A stretch of 64,000 nucleotides of DNA, taken from NCBI RefSeq assembly GCF_900107195.1, contig NZ_FNPB01000005.1:1-64000 (forward strand). The letters are read 5' to 3'. Origin of the DNA: Halobellus clavatus. Its GTDB lineage: Archaea; Halobacteriota; Halobacteria; Halobacteriales; Haloferacaceae. Shown here piece by piece: positions 60,220-64,000 of this stretch; position 1 is the stretch's first letter, and each line of letters opens with the position of its first letter. Both the position numbers and the translations under genes were made by a program. The notes under the pieces are model-generated. The model made no database searches. It saw only the letters and a list, made by a program, of their open reading frames with translations, and was not told the DNA's origin.

Positions 60220-61359
60220 ATGCTGCTGGTCCTCTGTGTCGACCTCGACGACGATCTCGGTCGCAAGACGGGGCTGGATACCCCCGTCGTCGGCCGGGAC
60301 GCCGTCGAATCGGCCGCTGTGGACCTCGCGACCGCGGACCCCGAAGACTCCGACGTCAACGTCCTCTTTCAGGGGATTCACGAGTACGACGACCTCGAGG
60401 CCGACCCCGACGTCGACGAGGAAATCACGGTCGCGGCGGTCACCGGCACCCAGGCCGGTGACGTGAAAGCCAATCGCGCGATCGGCGAGGAGATCGACCG
60501 CGTACTCGCGGGGCTGTCGACCGGCGAGAACGTGAGCGCGATCGTCATCACCGACGGCGCGCAGGACGAATCGGTGCTGCCGATCGTCCGCTCGCGGGTC
60601 CCGATCGACAGCGTCCGCCGGGTCGTCGTCCGCCAGGCACAGGACCTGGAGTCGATGTACTACACGATGAAACAGGTCCTGGCGGATCCCGAAACGCGCG
60701 GGACGATTCTGGTCCCGCTCGGCATTCTGCTCCTCATCTACCCGTTCGTCACGATCGCGAGCTTCTTCGACGTCCCCGGCGCGGTCGTGCTGGGGATCAT
60801 CTCTGCGCTGCTCGGCCTCTACACGCTCTTCCGGGGGCTGGGGCTCGAAGACGCCGTCGACGACACCGCAGAGCGCATCAGAGACGTGCTTTATGAGGGC
60901 CGGGTCACGCTCATCACCTACGTCGCGGCCGCCGCGCTGCTGGTCGTCGGCGGGTTCCGCGGGTACGCGCTGTTCGAGACCGTCCGCGCGAACATCGCGG
61001 ACCCGACTGCCCCGATCGTACTGGCCGCGCTCGTCCACGGTGCCGTCCAGTGGTTCGCCGCCGCGGGCGTCACCTCGAGTCTCGGGCAGGTAACAGACGA
61101 ATATCTCGCCGATCGGTTCAAGTGGCGCTACCTGAACGCGCCTTTCTACGTCGTCGCTATCGCGGTGGTCCTCTACGTGGTCTCCGGGTTCTTCTTACCG
61201 CGAGGTATCGACGGCGTCCAGTGGTTCTCGCTGACTGAACTCGCCATCGGGCTCACCGCGGGGACGCTCCTAGGCGTGTTCAGTACGCTCGTGTTCGCGG
61301 TGGCGGAGTCGCGGTTCCCCACGGGGCCGGAGACTGACGCGGACGCCGCGCGTGGGTGA
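60220..61359 (+). CDS. DUF373-family membrane protein
   Basis: 379 residues. The soluble N-terminus (about 1-150) starts LLVLCVDLDDDLGRKTGLDTPVVGRDAVE, which is distinctive for DUF373. It is followed by six or so membrane helices (about 165-360). Archaea keep it widely; the function is unknown. The aspartate-rich VDLDDDLG loop (about 7-14) looks like a metal or phosphate site, but no activity is known. Confidence 0.85.
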   Translation: MLLVLCVDLDDDLGRKTGLDTPVVGRDAVESAAVDLATADPEDSDVNVLFQGIHEYDDLEADPDVDEEITVAAVTGTQAGDVKANRAIGEEIDRVLAGLSTGENVSAIVITDGAQDESVLPIVRSRVPIDSVRRVVVRQAQDLESMYYTMKQVLADPETRGTILVPLGILLLIYPFVTIASFFDVPGAVVLGIISALLGLYTLFRGLGLEDAVDDTAERIRDVLYEGRVTLITYVAAAALLVVGGFRGYALFETVRANIADPTAPIVLAALVHGAVQWFAAAGVTSSLGQVTDEYLADRFKWRYLNAPFYVVAIAVVLYVVSGFFLPRGIDGVQWFSLTELAIGLTAGTLLGVFSTLVFAVAESRFPTGPETDADAARG

Positions 61360-61398
61360 CGCTTCGGTCTCTCACCGTCTACGACGACTCCCCGGACC

Positions 61399-62241
61399 TC
61401 ACCGCTCGCGGACGACGACGAACTCCGCCAGGTCCTGTAAGTAGCCCAGCGGTTCGCTGTCGTCGACTTCGGAGGCCTCCAGCGCGTCGAGCGCCTGACT
61501 GGACTGCTCGTGCGCCCGCTCGTTGGCTTCGACCGCAGTGAGTTCTGTGACCTGCACCAGCGACGGGCGATCCATCTCGGCGTCCTGACCGGTCGGTTTG
61601 CCCAACTCCTCGGCGTCGGCGGTGGCGTCGAGGACGTCGTCGCGGATCTGGAAGGCGACACCGACCCGTTCGGCGTACTCGCCGAATGCCTCGACGGTGA
61701 AGGGGTCGGCCTCCGCCGCGACCGCGCCAAGTTCGGCGGCCGCGCGGAACAACGCCCCGGTCTTCCGGCGCGCGAGTTCCATATACTCCGTCTCGTTCGT
61801 CGGCCGCGCCACCAACTCGGTGGCTTCGCCCTCCCCGAGTTCGACCATCGACTCGGCAACGATCTGCGTCGCCTGGTCGTTCTGTGAGAGGAGAGCGAAC
61901 GCTTCGCCCAGCAGGCCGTCCGAGGCGACGATCGCGGGGCCGTACCCGTACTCAGCCCAGGCGCTCGCCGTCCCCCGACGCACGTCCGAGCGGTCGATGA
62001 TGTCGTCGATGACGAGCGAGGCGTTGTGGACTAACTCGATCGCGACCGCGAAGTCGACGGCGACGTCCGGATCACCACCGCACGCTTCGCACGCGAGGAC
62101 GGTCACCGCCGGACGGACGCGCTTGCCGCCGGCCAGCGCGACGTGTGCGACCTCTGCGGAGAGTTCCGGCGGATCGACGGCCTCGATGACCTCCTCCAGA
62201 CGGTCTTCGACCATCGAGACCCGGCGCTCCAGATACTCCAT
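61399..62241 (-). CDS. Polyprenyl (geranylgeranyl/farnesyl) diphosphate synthase
   Basis: 280 residues. GGKRVRP is at 38-44. The first aspartate-rich motif is DDIID (D79, D80, D83) and the second is DDVLD (D201, D202, D205) in AFQIRDDVLDATAD. Together with VHNASLVIDDIID they identify a short-chain trans-isoprenyl diphosphate synthase that builds C15-C20 chains for archaeal lipids or quinones. Sequence alone does not settle chain length. The ATG at 62239-62241 is used. Family length is usually 330-360, so it is somewhat short at the C-terminus. Confidence 0.88.
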   Translation of the reverse strand: MEYLERRVSMVEDRLEEVIEAVDPPELSAEVAHVALAGGKRVRPAVTVLACEACGGDPDVAVDFAVAIELVHNASLVIDDIIDRSDVRRGTASAWAEYGYGPAIVASDGLLGEAFALLSQNDQATQIVAESMVELGEGEATELVARPTNETEYMELARRKTGALFRAAAELGAVAAEADPFTVEAFGEYAERVGVAFQIRDDVLDATADAEELGKPTGQDAEMDRPSLVQVTELTAVEANERAHEQSSQALDALEASEVDDSEPLGYLQDLAEFVVVRER

Positions 62242-62346
62242 TACGCGTCGCTGAGGATGGCGCGGCAAAAGAGGTTCCGGAAGCACTCCCGGTTTCGGAC
62301 CGGAATCGGGGGTCCGTCGCCCCGGCTGGCGCGGAAGCACCGCGCG

Positions 62347-63549
62347 TTACTGGCCCGAACCGGGTTGCTCGTCGTCGTCGGGGAGCGAGATCAGGTTTTC
62401 GCGGCCCAGGCGGAGTTTGTCGATCCGCCCCTCGTCTGCCATCGTCGACAGGAGCTGTGAGACCTTCGCGTCCGACCAGCCCGTCTCGTCGACGATCGTC
62501 GCCTGCTTCATCCGCCCGCCGTTCTGTTCGAGCAGGTGCTCGACGCGCTCCTCGTCGGAGAGCAGCGAGGGATCGATGCGCTCGTCCTCCGCGTCCGCGT
62601 CCGCATCGTCTGCTCCACCGGCGGCTTCGCCGGTGCCAGCCGCGGTGGCGGCTTCGGCGCCCCCCGACTCACCTGTCGGTGACGACGCGTCGGCCGCGTC
62701 GGACCCGTTCGTCGGTCCGTCCGCCCGCGTGGCCTCCTCTCCGGCCCCGCCGCGGTCGTCTGGCCGCACAGTCCGCTGCCCGCGAAGCGCCCACGCGCCG
62801 GCAGCGATCGCGATCGCGACGAGTGCGCCGCCGGCGATCAGGCTCAACGGCAACTGATCCGCCGGGCCGACGGTGGAGTAGACGATCCGGAGGTCGCTGT
62901 CGCCCTCGAAGTCCGAGGGCTCGGTGAAGACGATCGCGCTCTCGCGCTGCTGGACGGCGATACTCGTGCTCGTCACGGTGTAGCCATCGGGCGGCCGGAT
63001 CCGAATCGTCTGATCGGCATCGAAGATCGAGAGCCACGTCTGCCGGTCGTCGCTCTCTGCGCCCGGGAGCGAAAACACGTCTTCGAGGACGAGCGTCTCG
63101 TTGTCTCCCTCTTCGAGGAAGTTGGTCCACGTGAACGTGAGCGCGAGCGTCCCGGTCCCGTCTTCGGTGGCGACAGAGCCGCGGTACGTGACGTTCTCGA
63201 TCGCCATCTCCCGTCCGGTCGCCTCACTCGCCTGCTGGCTCAGCGACTCGAACAGCATCACGTCGGGTCCCACGTTCGCCTCCTCGTTCTCGTACCGGGA
63301 CGCGATTCGGCTGAACGCCTGCGTCTCGTTTTCGGTCTCGAGTGGGTATCGCATCTCGACGCGCCAGTACGCGCTCCGATCGGGCCGCAGCGCAATGTCG
63401 ACGCTCGTTCGCGGGAGCGTCGACTCCTCGTCGGTCACCTGCGGCTCGACGGCGGCCCCGTCGGGATCCGCCCCCAGCGCGAGCGCTGGTGCCGGCACGA
63501 TGGCGGCGGCGACGAGGAGGAGGGCCAGCCACGGCGCGGAGGTCCGCAT
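62347..63549 (-). CDS. Membrane-anchored winged-helix regulator with extracellular domain
   Basis: 400 residues. A signal peptide (about 1-25) is followed by an extracellular domain (about 40-225) with many N-x-T/S sequons (NETQAF, NVTY, NETLVL). A transmembrane helix (about 229-248, LPLSLIAGGALVAIAIAAGAWAL) and an Ala/Gly/Asp-rich linker lead to a cytoplasmic winged helix (about 325-385; VEHLLEQNGGRMKQATIVDETGWSDAKVSQLLSTM, split). The layout indicates a one-component signal protein. The ATG at 63547-63549 is used. Confidence 0.83.
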   Translation of the reverse strand: MRTSAPWLALLLVAAAIVPAPALALGADPDGAAVEPQVTDEESTLPRTSVDIALRPDRSAYWRVEMRYPLETENETQAFSRIASRYENEEANVGPDVMLFESLSQQASEATGREMAIENVTYRGSVATEDGTGTLALTFTWTNFLEEGDNETLVLEDVFSLPGAESDDRQTWLSIFDADQTIRIRPPDGYTVTSTSIAVQQRESAIVFTEPSDFEGDSDLRIVYSTVGPADQLPLSLIAGGALVAIAIAAGAWALRGQRTVRPDDRGGAGEEATRADGPTNGSDAADASSPTGESGGAEAATAAGTGEAAGGADDADADAEDERIDPSLLSDEERVEHLLEQNGGRMKQATIVDETGWSDAKVSQLLSTMADEGRIDKLRLGRENLISLPDDDEQPGSGQ

Positions 63550-63742
63550 TGGCAAGCAGTCTTCGTGGAACGCTCAAAACCCTTTCCATCACGCCACTGT
63601 CCGCCGATGCTTAGCGCGAAACCCGATCTGAGAGTCGGGCCACAGTCGTTGTGGGACCCCTCTCCTGTCAGGTGATATTGACGATCGCGCGGGATTCCGG
63701 AATGACCTCGTTTTTTGTAACGGCCGGCTGTATCTCCCGGAT

Positions 63743-64000
63743 ATGCGTGCCGTCCCGCTTACGCTCGCCGTCCTCCTCCTCGTCTCGGCGGTCGCTGGAA
63801 GCGGCCCAGCGCTCGCGCCGAACGGTCCGCCACAGCAGGTGGCTCAGGGACCGTCTCCCGACGCCGCTCTGACGCCGGCGGCCCCCGATTCGACGCCGGC
63901 GCTCGGAGCCTCGGGCGCGTCCGGTCCCCCGAATGCACAACTTTCAGGCCCCAGTGGCCCGTCCGAGCGGCTGATCAACGTCCTCGCGGTGCCCGACGGC
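63743..64000 (+). CDS. Exported protein, N-terminal part, runs off the window
   Basis: 86 codons from the ATG at 63743 to the edge. A signal peptide (RAVPLTLAVLLLVSAVAGSGPALA) is followed by a Pro/Ala/Ser-rich stretch, and a first ordered segment ERLINVLAVPDG begins near residue 75. The stretch is too short to assign. It is divergent from the membrane-anchored regulator next door, so the two may share control or function. Confidence 0.65.
   Translation, partial: MRAVPLTLAVLLLVSAVAGSGPALAPNGPPQQVAQGPSPDAALTPAAPDSTPALGASGASGPPNAQLSGPSGPSERLINVLAVPDG

Overview
The window is chromosomal DNA from a halophilic archaeon of class Halobacteria; the genus cannot be fixed from sequence alone. The evidence is the GC-rich sequence, the strongly acidic proteins, the archaeal S10/spc ribosomal order with eL19, eL32 and eS4, a PGF-CTERM surface glycoprotein, a Tat-dependent lipoprotein, a GshA-type glutamate-cysteine ligase, and many leaderless genes with a TATA-like box about 26 nt before the start codon.

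Layout. Positions 1-1461 are AT-rich accessory debris: the 5' part of an IS6-like transposase, a sulfatase-family gene cut off at its 3' end, and a frameshifted second transposase scrap lying against the end of secY. From 15892 down to 1496 (minus strand) runs one uninterrupted translation/secretion operon: a SPOUT methyltransferase, uL3, uL4, uL23, uL2, uS19, uL22, uS3, uL29, the RNase P protein Rnp1, uS17, uL14, uL24, eS4, uL5, uS14, uS8, uL6, eL32, eL19, uL18, uS5, uL30, uL15 and SecY. Most junctions overlap by 1-10 nt or are only a few nt apart.

Positions 16121-18771 hold a tRNA-Gly(GCC) gene with a very small integrated element of about 2.6 kb. It is bounded by a 43-bp direct repeat of the tRNA 3' half and carries a tyrosine integrase, a tiny membrane protein and one unknown protein. 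From 18.9 to 31.3 kb the genes are core: a PerM/AI-2E-type permease, a thiamine-binding protein, a 1075-aa surface glycoprotein, a CinA-like MoCF protein, a site-2 protease with CBS domains, a DUF5814-type helicase, an SLC13-type permease and tRNA-Pro. Downstream of tRNA-Pro (31.4-33.5 kb) is another accessory patch with two small zinc-finger-like proteins, short tandem repeats, an SDR dehydrogenase and an 82-bp palindrome.

The rest (33.6-64 kb) is mostly core. A low-molecular-weight thiol group comprises glutamate-cysteine ligase with an adjacent class I amidotransferase, and, 5 kb away, a glutaredoxin joined to a cysteine-free peroxiredoxin-like protein. A replication group holds RPA and its partner. 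There are also a stand-alone Cas4-like protein with Fe-S cysteines but no recognisable nuclease residues, a Sua5-type tRNA-modification enzyme, a PiT phosphate permease with a small membrane partner, CDF and CNNM/CorC transporters, tRNA-His with a duplicated 3' end beside it, a sugar-nucleotide enzyme, a Tfx regulator, a radical SAM protein, a polyprenyl diphosphate synthase and two membrane-anchored winged-helix regulators. No rRNA genes and no CRISPR arrays were seen.
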